64,000 nt of DNA from an uncultured Spirochaetia bacterium (GTDB taxonomy: Bacteria > Spirochaetota > Brachyspiria > Brachyspirales > Brachyspiraceae): contig CAMRBQ010000008.1 of the NCBI GenBank assembly GCA_947040495.1, forward strand, positions 1 through 64,000, written 5' to 3'. Made by a program: the position numbers and the translations under genes. The notes beneath the pieces are model-generated. The model was not told where the DNA came from. It ran no database searches and was given only the letters and a program-made list of their open reading frames with translations. Below, piece after piece: positions 44,897 to 54,960 of the stretch. The first letter of the stretch is position 1, and each line of letters begins with the position of its first letter.

Positions 44897-47800
44897 TTAA
44901 TCTAAATCTTCAGATAAACTATATGACTTTATACATATTTTTTCTCTTGGACATATACTACAACCATCTTTTGTTGGATGATAGTTGATAATTCCCTTAG
45001 AGATTTTATCGAATATAGGATTCAAACTGTCTCTCAAATTATCTAATAAAATATTTATTTTTTCTGTTTCATTATACTCTATAAAATAATCATTATTTTT
45101 TTCGCTTAATTGATTGTAGCCAATATATGCCATAGATATATTATTTTTTTCAAAATCAAATTTTTTATTATTTATAATATAATCTAGATAAAACATAAGC
45201 TGCGGATGCTCTGTATTGATTGCTTCTATATTATTTTTTGGTGGGAATTTTTTCACCTTAGGTTTATAATCTATAATCCTTATTCCATCTATATCTTTAT
45301 ATGAATTATCTTTATAGTGTAAATCTATCCTATCGATACGCCCATTTATTTTAATATTTATATCGCCATTATTATATATGCTATAATCATAAAAAGCCTC
45401 TTCAAAATATGAAGGTATATAAAGATGATTTTCAAAATCTGCCCTTTGTCTCTCTTTGTTAATAAATATATTCATCTTATAATCTAGTTCTTCTTTTATT
45501 GATTGTATATCAAATTTGCTTTCATCTATTAATAGATACTTTTCATCTATAGTATTGTTTATAGTATTAGTAAGTATTTTATTATATTCGCTTGCGTCTT
45601 TTATTTTAAAAATATTATGATTAAATTTTTCTTTGATAGACTTTAAAAAATTATGAAAAACTTCATGATAAATTATACCAATATCAGAATAGTTAATACC
45701 AATCTCATTTATTTTTAATTGTTCATCTCTAAATAATTTTATATGCAAAAAATATTGCGGGCATATTATTATATTTAATATATCTGTAACAGACAAGCCC
45801 TTGTCCAAAAAATATTTTATTAGAAACAAAGCCTCTTCTTCTTTTGGAACTTCTAAAATATCGCTGCCCCTTTTTTTTATGGAGCTTATAATATTTTTAA
45901 TATCTAAATATGTATTTCTCAATATTATATTTTTATCATTGCTATCTTCATCTTTGTCATAAAAGAAAAAAGACATCATCGCATCATTATCATTTGTTGT
46001 GTCTTTCATTTTTTGTATATAATATTCTTGATATATTAAACCATACTCCACTAAATTATTAAAATTAAATTCTGCCAATGTTTTTTTATAAAAAATCTCT
46101 TCGATAAAACTATGTGCTAAATTTATACTACCATTTTCATCTTTATAAGGCAGCGATAAATATATAGAAGCATTTTTATGTATGGAAGATGATATGATAT
46201 TTGCAATCAAAGCCATAGCCTCATATTGCGATTGGTCTTTACTTGCAAAAAGCGGATAGTCATATTTATTATTTATCTCTTCTCTTTTTTTATCATCTAA
46301 GAAAAAACTATTAGAGCCACGAGATAAAAAACTATTATCAAAACCAAATATAAAAATATATTCATAATCATGATAGCGAGTATCGTATAATGTAGATATT
46401 GTAATGCCACGTTCATTTTTATGATAAATCGGTATATATTCCTTTCGCATCATTTCATTGAGCATAGCAAAAAAGTTTAATTTTATACTTCCTCTCTCTG
46501 ATACAGAAATGATATCATCATCAAAAGAGAGTTCATTTATTTTTTTGATAAAAAGAGCAAGGGCAATATTATCCCTTTGGTATATATTTTTTTTATAAGT
46601 AGAATCTATAATATCATCATCATCGCTATTATTATTTATCTCTATAGTTTTATCTATATTTACATATTCTAGCAACTCTAAATAATTTTTGCCTATATCC
46701 TTAAATGATTTCAAAGACATAAGAGCATATATTTTATCCAAAAAATTAATTAAACTTTCAGATATTTTTTCATGCTCATCATTATCTTTTGATTTATATG
46801 CTAGCCTTGCATGCAATTTTTGATAGTCCATACTAGGATATAAATGTAGTGCTGATTTATCATAAATAATTTTTCGTATATAACGATAGTCAATATTCTC
46901 TAGGCTTATATATGGAGAAGATAAAATATTTGCAAGCCTATTAATATCCACATCAACTGTAGTATCTTTATTAATTTTAATCACTGAAAATAGAGATGCA
47001 AGGATAACAATAATAGGGATATTCCATAATGGCTCCCCTCGCCTTTCAACAAAATCAATATTCATCTTACTACACATATCGATAACTCTTGTATGGTAGC
47101 ATTCACTATTATCAAACATTATACATATCGAATATGATGGAACTTTTTTATCTTTTATAAGCGAGTACACATAAGAGCAAACATTTTTTATTTCATTTGA
47201 ACTACCAAAACCCGCCATAAAATATATATTTTCATAATCAAGTTTTTTATCAGTATCATAATCTACAAATATAGATTTCATTATTTCATTATTATTTGTA
47301 TTTTGAGATTTTATATTAAAATTAAAAATACTTGTGTCTACATATTCTGTATTATAACTGCTTTCAAAATGACGCAATATATCTTTACTATATGGCAAAA
47401 CATGTTCTATATTTATATTATAGCCTCTACCTATGGCATCGAGCAAAATACTATAACGCATATTTATAATATCAAATCCATGAAGTATAATATTTTTATA
47501 AAATAGTTTTTCAGAGAATATATTATCACCTTTAGAAAGTTTCTCTATCAAAATATTATAAAACATATTCTCATCAATCATATTATTAGAATGCATTAAG
47601 TTCTTATAATAGCCTATTATTTCTATATACAATCTTGATATATCAGAATCTAGTAACTCATTGATTTCTTTTTGAGGCTTTATGCTATACACCAAAGATA
47701 TCTCTTCATAAAATATATATAGCTCATTTACAAATTCATTTTTTGTAATAATGTTTTTAAATTTTATATTTTTATTTTCGCTTAAATATAATTTACAGGC

Positions 47801-48004
47801 TTCTTTGAGAATATATGTAGTTTCATAGACACCTATAATTTTGCTCTCTATAGAAATCTCACATACACTTAATAGCGTTCTATATAAATAATATATTGTT
47901 TTTATATTTGTAGTTTCGAGTATATCATTATTATTATATTCGTTAAATATTCTATCCCTCGAATAGGGCGTTGGTATAAGTACTAATGTATTGTTGTTAA
48001 TCAT
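44897..48004 (-). CDS. PD-(D/E)XK nuclease family protein, AddB/RexB-like
   Basis: A 1035-residue protein. The C-terminal part has a RecB-type nuclease with the GRIDRIDLHY and IRIIDYKPK motifs, and a 4Fe-4S cluster built from one upstream Cys (NIIICPQYF) and the C-terminal CSICPREKIC (C-x2-C-x5-C), as in AddB. The N-terminus lacks a Walker A GxxxxGK, so the helicase-like part is probably inactive for ATP, as in RexB. It would pair with AddA/RexA for double-strand-break resection, but no addA is nearby. Divergent from trpS. Confidence 0.75.
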   Translation of the reverse strand: MINNNTLVLIPTPYSRDRIFNEYNNNDILETTNIKTIYYLYRTLLSVCEISIESKIIGVYETTYILKEACKLYLSENKNIKFKNIITKNEFVNELYIFYEEISLVYSIKPQKEINELLDSDISRLYIEIIGYYKNLMHSNNMIDENMFYNILIEKLSKGDNIFSEKLFYKNIILHGFDIINMRYSILLDAIGRGYNINIEHVLPYSKDILRHFESSYNTEYVDTSIFNFNIKSQNTNNNEIMKSIFVDYDTDKKLDYENIYFMAGFGSSNEIKNVCSYVYSLIKDKKVPSYSICIMFDNSECYHTRVIDMCSKMNIDFVERRGEPLWNIPIIVILASLFSVIKINKDTTVDVDINRLANILSSPYISLENIDYRYIRKIIYDKSALHLYPSMDYQKLHARLAYKSKDNDEHEKISESLINFLDKIYALMSLKSFKDIGKNYLELLEYVNIDKTIEINNNSDDDDIIDSTYKKNIYQRDNIALALFIKKINELSFDDDIISVSERGSIKLNFFAMLNEMMRKEYIPIYHKNERGITISTLYDTRYHDYEYIFIFGFDNSFLSRGSNSFFLDDKKREEINNKYDYPLFASKDQSQYEAMALIANIISSSIHKNASIYLSLPYKDENGSINLAHSFIEEIFYKKTLAEFNFNNLVEYGLIYQEYYIQKMKDTTNDNDAMMSFFFYDKDEDSNDKNIILRNTYLDIKNIISSIKKRGSDILEVPKEEEALFLIKYFLDKGLSVTDILNIIICPQYFLHIKLFRDEQLKINEIGINYSDIGIIYHEVFHNFLKSIKEKFNHNIFKIKDASEYNKILTNTINNTIDEKYLLIDESKFDIQSIKEELDYKMNIFINKERQRADFENHLYIPSYFEEAFYDYSIYNNGDINIKINGRIDRIDLHYKDNSYKDIDGIRIIDYKPKVKKFPPKNNIEAINTEHPQLMFYLDYIINNKKFDFEKNNISMAYIGYNQLSEKNNDYFIEYNETEKINILLDNLRDSLNPIFDKISKGIINYHPTKDGCSICPREKICIKSYSLSEDLD

Positions 48005-48201
48005 TGTTACATATTATATTAAACTTTATTTAATTTTTATACAAGATTTCAATTTAGTTTCATAAGCGTTTCAATGTTATAAATATGAAAGTAGATAAAG
48101 TGCATATTATACTAAATATTGTTGCAAAAAACTATAAATAAGATTATATAGTATGTATAAATTAAGTATTGTACAGAAAAATAACTGGGGAATAACTTAT
48201 C

Positions 48202-49197
48202 ATGACCAAAAAAATAATGCTCAGTGGAATACAACCTACAGGCGAACTTCATATTGGTAACTATTTGGGCGCTATAAAAAACTGGGTATCATTATTTGAA
48301 AAATATTATGGCTATTTTATCGTAGTAGATTATCATGCTATAACAATCGAATATGATGTATCTGTGATGCAAAAACGAATTATAGAGGCTGCTATCGAAT
48401 ATCTAGCATGTGGGCTTACTCCCGATAAATGTAGTATATTCATTCAATCACATGTGCCCGCTCATACAGAACTCGCTTGGATATTTAATTCAGTTATACC
48501 CGTGGCAGAATTAGAGAGAATGACGCAGTATAAAGATAAATCAAAAAATAATGAAACTAACATTAATGCAGGACTGCTTACATATCCAGCCCTTATGGCT
48601 TCAGATATACTACTCTATCAACCCCATGCAGTACCAGTGGGTGAAGACCAAGCACAACATCTTGAACTAACAAGGATGATTGCAAGAAAGTTTAATGCTC
48701 GATATGGAGAATATTTTATAGAGCCAGATACAATTCATAGCAATGTCCCTAGAATATTAGGTCTTGATGGACAAAGAAAAATGAGTAAATCCCTACAAAA
48801 TCATATATCTCTAAGAATGACAGATAAAGAAACAGAAACTGCTATTCTAAGAAAGGGTGTAACTGATTTAAATAGAAAATTAAAAACAGATAAAGGCAAT
48901 CCTGATATATGCAATATGTATAAATGGCATACTATATTTTCAAGCGAGGATGAGCAAAAAGAATGTGCCCAATCTTGTAGAAATGCCTCAATAGGATGTG
49001 TCGATTGTAAACGTATATTAGTCAAAAATATAAATAATGAATTATCACCTATCAGAGAAAAAATAAATGAACTAGAAAATAATAAAGATTATGTTTATGA
49101 TGTACTCTCTGACGGTGCTAAAAAAGCAAATGAAATTGCAAGTAGCATTCTTAACGGAGCAAAAGAAAAGATGGGACTTCTATCTCATCGAGAGTAG
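48202..49197 (+). CDS. trpS: Tryptophanyl-tRNA synthetase
   Basis: A 331-residue class I aminoacyl-tRNA synthetase. The HIGH-type motif is HIGN (17-20) in MLSGIQPTGELHIGNYLGA, and the KMSKS motif is at 193-197. GEDQAQHLELTR is characteristic of TrpS. The gene is close to the end of its family's size range. The only tRNA in this window is its substrate, tRNA-Trp, at 19255. The GT2 gene starts 9 bases after its stop, so they are probably cotranscribed. Confidence 0.95.
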   Translation: MTKKIMLSGIQPTGELHIGNYLGAIKNWVSLFEKYYGYFIVVDYHAITIEYDVSVMQKRIIEAAIEYLACGLTPDKCSIFIQSHVPAHTELAWIFNSVIPVAELERMTQYKDKSKNNETNINAGLLTYPALMASDILLYQPHAVPVGEDQAQHLELTRMIARKFNARYGEYFIEPDTIHSNVPRILGLDGQRKMSKSLQNHISLRMTDKETETAILRKGVTDLNRKLKTDKGNPDICNMYKWHTIFSSEDEQKECAQSCRNASIGCVDCKRILVKNINNELSPIREKINELENNKDYVYDVLSDGAKKANEIASSILNGAKEKMGLLSHRE

Positions 49198-49206
49198 TTT
49201 TATATT

Positions 49207-50979
49207 ATGAAAGTAATCAATGAAAAGGTATCAATACTTCTTCCCATTTATAATATGGGTTCAACAATTGAAGAACATGTAAGATTTCTTATAGATTCTA
49301 TAAAAAAAATTATGCCTAATTATGAAATAATACTTTCAAACGATGGCAGTCACGATAACACACTTCCGATTATAAAAAAAATAGAAAAAAATTATGATAA
49401 TATAATTGTTGTAAACACTGATATAAACCAAGGTAAAGGGCATGCATTAAAACGTGCCTTTGAATATTCTAGTGGGAGATATATTGTTTTTTGTGATGCG
49501 GATATGGAACTGCCCCCCTCTCAGTTATCTAATTTTTTTGACATAATGGAAAATGAAAAAGCAGATATAGTTATAGGCTCAAAGCGTCACCCATTATCTA
49601 GCTTGAAATATTCACGAATTAGAAGAACTATATCTTTTATCTATTTTATGTTTGTCAAGATTATGTTTAAGCTACCTATACGTGATACACAGACAGGCTT
49701 GAAATTATTCAAACGAGAGGCATTAGAGGGTGTATTTGCCCGTATATTAGTCAAAGCATTTGCATATGACCTCGAAGTATTAATCGCCGCATATACAAAT
49801 GGATTCAAAATAGCACAAGCCCCTATAATATTAAATGCCAATAGGCATAATGGTTTTATCCATATTCATGTTTTATACAAAACTTTTATAGATACAATAG
49901 CTATATTTTATAGGCTTAGATTTCTAAAATTCTATAAACATCTTTTAAATGTTCGTAAAAGTGAACCACTTATAAGTATTATCATACCACTAAAAAAAAT
50001 GAATGACTATATTATAGAATGTACTAGCTGGGTATTGAAACAAACCTATAGCAATTTTGAACTCATAATACTACCCGATGAATATAATGGCGAACTAAAT
50101 AATAATGCTATGTTCTTAGATAAAAGAATAATTATAAAAGAAACTGGGAAAGAAAGCCCCGCTATTAAAAGGCATATAGGAACCACTATAGCAAAAGGTA
50201 ATATATTTGCATTTATTGACGATGATACATACCCCGAAGTAAATTGGCTTCAAAATGCTATATCTACCTTCGACAATAAAAATATATCTGCTATAGGTGG
50301 AGTAGCTGTCACCGCACAAGATGATAGTTTTTTTCAAATGATTAGTGGGCTGGTATATGCAAATTTCATGACTTCTGCCAAACATACATTACGCTATAGC
50401 CCAAAATCCGTTCAATATGTAGACGATTATCCTAGCTGCAATTTTATTATAAAACGAGAATTATACTTTAAATCTGGTGGGTTTAACTCAAATTTTTACC
50501 CTGGTGAAGATACTATTTTATGTAATAATATCATAAAACTTGGAGAAAAAATATTATATACCCCCGATGTTTTGGTATATCATCATAGACGCAAACTGTT
50601 CTTCGCACATTTCAAACAAATCTCAGGATATGGTTGGCATAGAGGGCTCTTTGTAAAAAGAATCGGTGGCAACTCTCTAAAACTATCATATTTTATACCA
50701 AGCTTATTCGTAATATACATAATGTTTTTATTTACATTGCCATTATATTATCCAAGTATTATCTCTAATTTTGAAGGCAGCATATCAAACAATACTTTAA
50801 ACATAATAAAGATACTACCATTCGTGCCTTTATTACTATATAATGCATTATTGCTTATATCATGGATATCTATACTTGCCCCTATAAAGGGCTTTTTCAT
50901 GTGCATTGGTATATTTTTAACACATATAGTATATGGCTTTTCATTTATAAAGGGATTTTTTTCTAAAAACAAAGACTAA
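49207..50979 (+). CDS. Double glycosyltransferase-2 membrane protein
   Basis: A 590-residue protein with two GT2 domains in tandem. The first (about 5-235) has ILLPIYNMGSTIEEH, SNDGSHDNT and the DAD-like FCDADMELPPSQ, as in dolichol-phosphate-type synthases. The second (about 258-480) has ISIIIPLKKMNDYI, AFIDDDTYPEVNWLQ and an acidic metal loop. Three to four membrane helices end the protein. It would build cell-surface glycans or glycolipids. It follows trpS by 9 bases. Confidence 0.75.
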   Translation: MKVINEKVSILLPIYNMGSTIEEHVRFLIDSIKKIMPNYEIILSNDGSHDNTLPIIKKIEKNYDNIIVVNTDINQGKGHALKRAFEYSSGRYIVFCDADMELPPSQLSNFFDIMENEKADIVIGSKRHPLSSLKYSRIRRTISFIYFMFVKIMFKLPIRDTQTGLKLFKREALEGVFARILVKAFAYDLEVLIAAYTNGFKIAQAPIILNANRHNGFIHIHVLYKTFIDTIAIFYRLRFLKFYKHLLNVRKSEPLISIIIPLKKMNDYIIECTSWVLKQTYSNFELIILPDEYNGELNNNAMFLDKRIIIKETGKESPAIKRHIGTTIAKGNIFAFIDDDTYPEVNWLQNAISTFDNKNISAIGGVAVTAQDDSFFQMISGLVYANFMTSAKHTLRYSPKSVQYVDDYPSCNFIIKRELYFKSGGFNSNFYPGEDTILCNNIIKLGEKILYTPDVLVYHHRRKLFFAHFKQISGYGWHRGLFVKRIGGNSLKLSYFIPSLFVIYIMFLFTLPLYYPSIISNFEGSISNNTLNIIKILPFVPLLLYNALLLISWISILAPIKGFFMCIGIFLTHIVYGFSFIKGFFSKNKD

Positions 50980-51130
50980 ATATAATAGTCATGCCAAATA
51001 TGACCAAAATATTTATATATTCAAATAATTAAAGTATTTTTTTTATATTTTATATAAAAAACTTGATATATGTAAAAAATTGCATACCATTAATGTATGT
51101 GAATAATAAATTTTTATGAGGAGTAATAAT

Positions 51131-52279
51131 ATGTCACGATTTATTTTGAACGAAACTAGCTATTTTGGAATAGGTATAAGAACTGAACTCGCCACAGAAA
51201 TGAAAACTAGAAAATATAAAAAAGCATTACTTGTTAGCGACAAAGTTCTTACAGAATGCGGTGTTTTATCTAAAGTGAAAAAAGTCCTCGATGATAATAA
51301 TATTGTATATTCTGAATTTTTGGATGCCAAGCAAAATCCAACAATCAAAAATTGTCATGATGGTATTGAGGCATTTAAATCTTCTGGAGCAGATTGTATT
51401 ATTGCCGTTGGTGGTGGTTCTGTTATTGATGTTGCTAAGGCTATTGGTATAGTAATAAATAATCCAGAATTTCATGATATAAAATCACTTGAAGGTGTCG
51501 CCCCAACACATACAAAGTCTGTACCTATTATTGCTTTACCGACAACATGTGGAACCGCAGCAGAAGTAACTATAAATTATGTTATAATAGATGAAAGCGT
51601 AAATAGAAAAATGGTATGTGTAGACCCAAAGGATATACCACTTGTAGCCATTGTAGACCCTGAGCTTATGACATCGATGCCTAATGCCCTAATAGCAGCG
51701 ACTGGAATGGATGCCCTTACACATGCTATTGAAGGATATATTACAAAAGGTGCACATCCTATTTCAGACATGTTTGAATTAAAATCTATTAATCTTATTG
51801 CAAAACATCTTCGAGGGGCAGTCAAAGATAAAAACATGATTGACCTTGAGGCTATGAGTATTGCACAATATGTTGCTGGAATGGGTTTCAGTAATGTTGG
51901 TCTTGGTATTGTACACTCTATGGCTCATCCACTCGGTGCTATTTTTGATATACCCCATGGTGTTGCCAATGCTATACTTTTACCTAATGTTATGGAATTT
52001 AACATGAGTTCATCTATAGACAAATATGCTGAGATTGCTTGTGCTATGGGCGAATATATTAGAGATATATCAAAAGAAGAAGCCGCAAAAATAGCTGTAG
52101 AAGCCGTCAGAAAACTTTCAAAAGATGTAGGTATACCACAATCATTAAAAGATATAAATATAAAAGAGAGTGATTTACCTAGATTGGCAAAAGATGCTCT
52201 CAAAGATGTATGTACTGGTGGAAACCCAAAAGATGTAAATGAAAATGATATACTAGAAATATACAAAAAAACATATTAG
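51131..52279 (+). CDS. fucO: Lactaldehyde reductase / iron-containing 1,2-propanediol dehydrogenase
   Basis: A 382-residue class III alcohol dehydrogenase. The length and sequence are very close to E. coli FucO, including FILNET at the N-terminus, GGGSVID (94-100) for nucleotide binding, and the metal ligands Asp194, His198, His262 and His276 in the expected spacing. It reduces lactaldehyde from fucose or rhamnose breakdown. GAGGAG lies 7 bases before the ATG at 51131, which is preferred over the upstream ATG. Confidence 0.85.
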   Translation: MSRFILNETSYFGIGIRTELATEMKTRKYKKALLVSDKVLTECGVLSKVKKVLDDNNIVYSEFLDAKQNPTIKNCHDGIEAFKSSGADCIIAVGGGSVIDVAKAIGIVINNPEFHDIKSLEGVAPTHTKSVPIIALPTTCGTAAEVTINYVIIDESVNRKMVCVDPKDIPLVAIVDPELMTSMPNALIAATGMDALTHAIEGYITKGAHPISDMFELKSINLIAKHLRGAVKDKNMIDLEAMSIAQYVAGMGFSNVGLGIVHSMAHPLGAIFDIPHGVANAILLPNVMEFNMSSSIDKYAEIACAMGEYIRDISKEEAAKIAVEAVRKLSKDVGIPQSLKDINIKESDLPRLAKDALKDVCTGGNPKDVNENDILEIYKKTY

Positions 52280-52301
52280 TTTATACTACTTGCCGTAGAA
52301 A

Positions 52302-52427
52302 CACTGGCTGTAGCTTAAGTTGCATGTTGTAAAGCTATCTAAAATATAAATATATTTAAATGTTAGCATACATTACAATGTGTAACTTAAGCGTAGGCAG
52401 TACCAACTTAAGTGTACACAGTAGCTA
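52302..52427. repeat. Palindromic element between convergent fucO and UPF0210 genes
   Basis: The left arm at 52302-52324 begins CACTGGC and ends AAGTTGCA. It matches, inverted, the arm at 40681-40703 in 22 of 23 bases. The core has AAATATAAATATATTTAA, as in the element at 32079-32180. The right side carries two arm copies in tandem, TAACTTAAGCGTAGGCAGT and AACTTAAGTGTACACAGTAG, and ends at the TAG stop of the minus-strand gene (52425-52427). Confidence 0.7.
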
Positions 52428-53795
52428 GTTATTGTAGCTTTGTATAGGAGCGGGTATTCTTCCACCACGTTTGATGAAAGCCTTGCTTGAATTTGTATGA
52501 AGTTTTGCTATATAGCCATATCCCAAAAGCCCACCATAATCGACAAAATCACCAACTTTTTTGCCATGTACAGGGATTATCCTAACAGCAGTCGTTTTTC
52601 TATTTATAACACCTATAGCACATTCATCTGCAATAATGGCTGAAAGTGTCGAAGCCTCTGTATCGCCAGGGACAAAAATCATATCAAGACCAACAGAACA
52701 TATAGCGGTTAATGCCTCAAGTTTATCAATAGTCATCGCATTATCACGAACAGCAGTAACCATTTTTTCATCTTCACTCACAGGAATAAATGCCCCCGAA
52801 AGTCCACCTACCCTACTACTTGCCATAATTCCACCCTTCTTTATAGCATCTGTAAGAATATATAATGCAGCCGTTGTTCCATGAGTTCCCGCCCTTTCAA
52901 GCCCCATGAGCTCCAATATTTCAGCAACACTATCGCCTCGAGCAGTAGTTGGTGCAAGCGAAAGGTCTACAATATTAAATGGTATCCCCATAGCATTGGC
53001 AACCTCATGCCCAATAAGCTCCCCTGCACGGGTAATTTTAAATGATATTTTTTTTATCTCATTAGCAAGCGAAGTAAAATCAGCAACTTCCATTTTTTCT
53101 AATAGACCACGAACAACTCCAGGCCCACTAATTCCAACAGAGATACCACTATCTCCCTCAGATTCTCCAAAGAAAGAGCCTGCCATAAATGGATTATCAC
53201 TGACAGCATTAGCAAAAGCAACAAATTTCGCACATCCAATAGAACCAACATCTCTTGTATTATATGATATATCTTTTATTACATCTCCAATTATAGCTAT
53301 AGCATCCATATTTATACCGCTTTTTGTAGCAGCAACATTCACAGAAGAACAAAGCCTTTTCGTTTCGGTAAGTACAAGTGGAAGCGATTTTATTAGAGCA
53401 AGTTCATTATCGGTATAGTTTTTATCAACTATTGCAGAATATCCCCCAATAAAATCAACACCGCATTCAATAGAAGCTTCATCCAATGCCCTAGCAATTA
53501 TTAAAAAATCTTCAGCACTCCTTATATTACACCCTTCAGTTATAGTAGATATAGGTGTCGTAGAAATACGTTTATTCGCCACGGGAATACCATATTTAAA
53601 ACTTATTTTATCTACAGTTTCTTTGAGATTTTTGGCTTTATCTATAATTTTATTTTTAACTTTTTTGGCGACTACATTTATATCACTATCACAACAGTCC
53701 TTTAAATTAAGCCCCAATGTTACAGTACGTATATCAAGAGACTGTGTATCAATCATTTTTATCGTCTCTAAAATCTCATTTATATCTATACTCAT
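52425..53795 (-). CDS. UPF0210 (DUF711/PFL) family protein
   Basis: A 456-residue protein of the UPF0210 family, with [21 protein letters not shown] near the start, [27 protein letters not shown] (about 225-237), and a C-terminal [19 protein letters not shown]-type glycyl-radical-like GGLLGYGY. The function is unknown. Members resemble glycyl radical enzymes in fold, but no activase is nearby. The stop codon is inside a palindromic element. It is not in an operon with the flagellar genes. Confidence 0.82.
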   Translation of the reverse strand: MSIDINEILETIKMIDTQSLDIRTVTLGLNLKDCCDSDINVVAKKVKNKIIDKAKNLKETVDKISFKYGIPVANKRISTTPISTITEGCNIRSAEDFLIIARALDEASIECGVDFIGGYSAIVDKNYTDNELALIKSLPLVLTETKRLCSSVNVAATKSGINMDAIAIIGDVIKDISYNTRDVGSIGCAKFVAFANAVSDNPFMAGSFFGESEGDSGISVGISGPGVVRGLLEKMEVADFTSLANEIKKISFKITRAGELIGHEVANAMGIPFNIVDLSLAPTTARGDSVAEILELMGLERAGTHGTTAALYILTDAIKKGGIMASSRVGGLSGAFIPVSEDEKMVTAVRDNAMTIDKLEALTAICSVGLDMIFVPGDTEASTLSAIIADECAIGVINRKTTAVRIIPVHGKKVGDFVDYGGLLGYGYIAKLHTNSSKAFIKRGGRIPAPIQSYNN

Positions 53796-53853
53796 TATAT
53801 CTACCTGTATCTATCTTATATTTCAAATCATTTGCAGTATATATCATCAAAAT

Positions 53854-53888
53854 AAAAAAAGGTAGCCTACAATAATATAGTCTACCTT
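53854..53888 (-). terminator. Intrinsic terminator of the fliLMY operon
   Basis: On the minus strand a stem AAGGTAG/CTACCTT (7 bp) with an inner CTA/TAG extension and a short loop is followed by a run of seven T. It lies about 29 bases after the fliY stop. This is the clearest rho-independent terminator in the window and shows that such terminators are used in this organism. Confidence 0.85.
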
Positions 53889-53916
53889 ATAAAAATTTTA
53901 TAATTTTATTTTTTAG

Positions 53917-54957
53917 TTAGAAAGGCTTTGTTCCAAATCTATCCATAGGATTAATAATATCTGTTACACGAACACCGAAGTTTTCATCGATAACAACAAC
54001 CTCGCCTTTAGCAATCAATTTACCATTAACCAATAAATCAACAGGCTCGCCAGCCAATTTTTGTAGTTTAATAATAGAACCTTCGCCTAGACTTAGAATA
54101 TTTCTTATAGTCATAGTCGCACGCCCGAGTTCTACAGTAAGGCTCATGGTAACATCCATCAGTAGCCCGATATTACCAGTACCTTGAACATCTGCTGCTG
54201 CTGAAAGATTACCAAAATCGGCATGTTGTATGCCCACTTGTGGAGCACCTGATGAAGATGCACCGCCGCCTGCAGTATTTTGATTATTTGCTACAGGGCT
54301 TGACTTTGGATTAGTCATCGCAATTATAGAATTAATCATATTAGAATCAAAAGCAAATATAAATGGAGAATCTTCTATAGAATCTTCTATAGTCATCTTC
54401 GCCTCTACTATGGCAATTTTTCCGTCTATATTTATATCACTAACATCATTTACAACATGTGTGTCAGTTGGCATATTATTAAAATTTGATGCATATTTAC
54501 TAGTTATGGCACTATTAGAAACCCCTGTCATCTGAGAGAAAGCTTCATTCAAAACTTCAGCGACCATATCTGTCAATTCAGTTTCTTCCTGTCCCATCAT
54601 AAGAGTAGATATAGCTACAGCATCTTTTTCAGTAATATAATAATATGTATTACCTTGCAAAGCACCAGTGTAGCCCGCTTGTGATTCAACATATTTGCCA
54701 CCACCAGTAAGCGATTTTTTTAATGCTTCAGAATCACCTATAGTCAAACCAGTAAAACTGATAGTAGCATTTTTAGTCGATATAGAGGATAAAGAAAATG
54801 ACTGATTATCTGTGATAATTTTGGCTACTTCTATTAAATTTTTCTTTTGAGCATCTGTAATATCAGAACCACCAGATGATTCCAATTCTCCAAATGCCTG
54901 ATTAGCTCCCTGTAACAAAGCTTCAATTTCGTCTTGTGATAATGCTCCGTCGCCCAT
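53917..54957 (-). CDS. fliY: Flagellar motor switch phosphatase FliY
   Basis: A 346-residue protein. It starts with the FliM-like motif MGDGALSQDEIEALLQG, carries a CheC-like region (about 40-215) with AEVLNEAFSQMTGVSNSA, and ends with a FliN domain (about 260-346, LLMDVTMSLTVELGRATMTIR and IIKLQKLAGEPVDLLVNGK). It is a switch protein that also dephosphorylates CheY-P. It follows fliM after 3 bases. The CheC catalytic Glu/Asn pair appears present but was not aligned residue by residue. Confidence 0.92.
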   Translation of the reverse strand: MGDGALSQDEIEALLQGANQAFGELESSGGSDITDAQKKNLIEVAKIITDNQSFSLSSISTKNATISFTGLTIGDSEALKKSLTGGGKYVESQAGYTGALQGNTYYYITEKDAVAISTLMMGQEETELTDMVAEVLNEAFSQMTGVSNSAITSKYASNFNNMPTDTHVVNDVSDINIDGKIAIVEAKMTIEDSIEDSPFIFAFDSNMINSIIAMTNPKSSPVANNQNTAGGGASSSGAPQVGIQHADFGNLSAAADVQGTGNIGLLMDVTMSLTVELGRATMTIRNILSLGEGSIIKLQKLAGEPVDLLVNGKLIAKGEVVVIDENFGVRVTDIINPMDRFGTKPF

Positions 54958-54960
54958 TTT

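Noticed and set aside
48005-48201. A T-box leader before trpS
   Set aside because: No T-box consensus, stem I features or terminator/antiterminator pair was found in this short gap, so there is no support for it.
52906-53418. A 170-codon open frame on the plus strand inside the UPF0210 gene
   Set aside because: The minus-strand protein is a clear family member over its full length. The plus frame has low-complexity Ser/Ile content and no own start signal.
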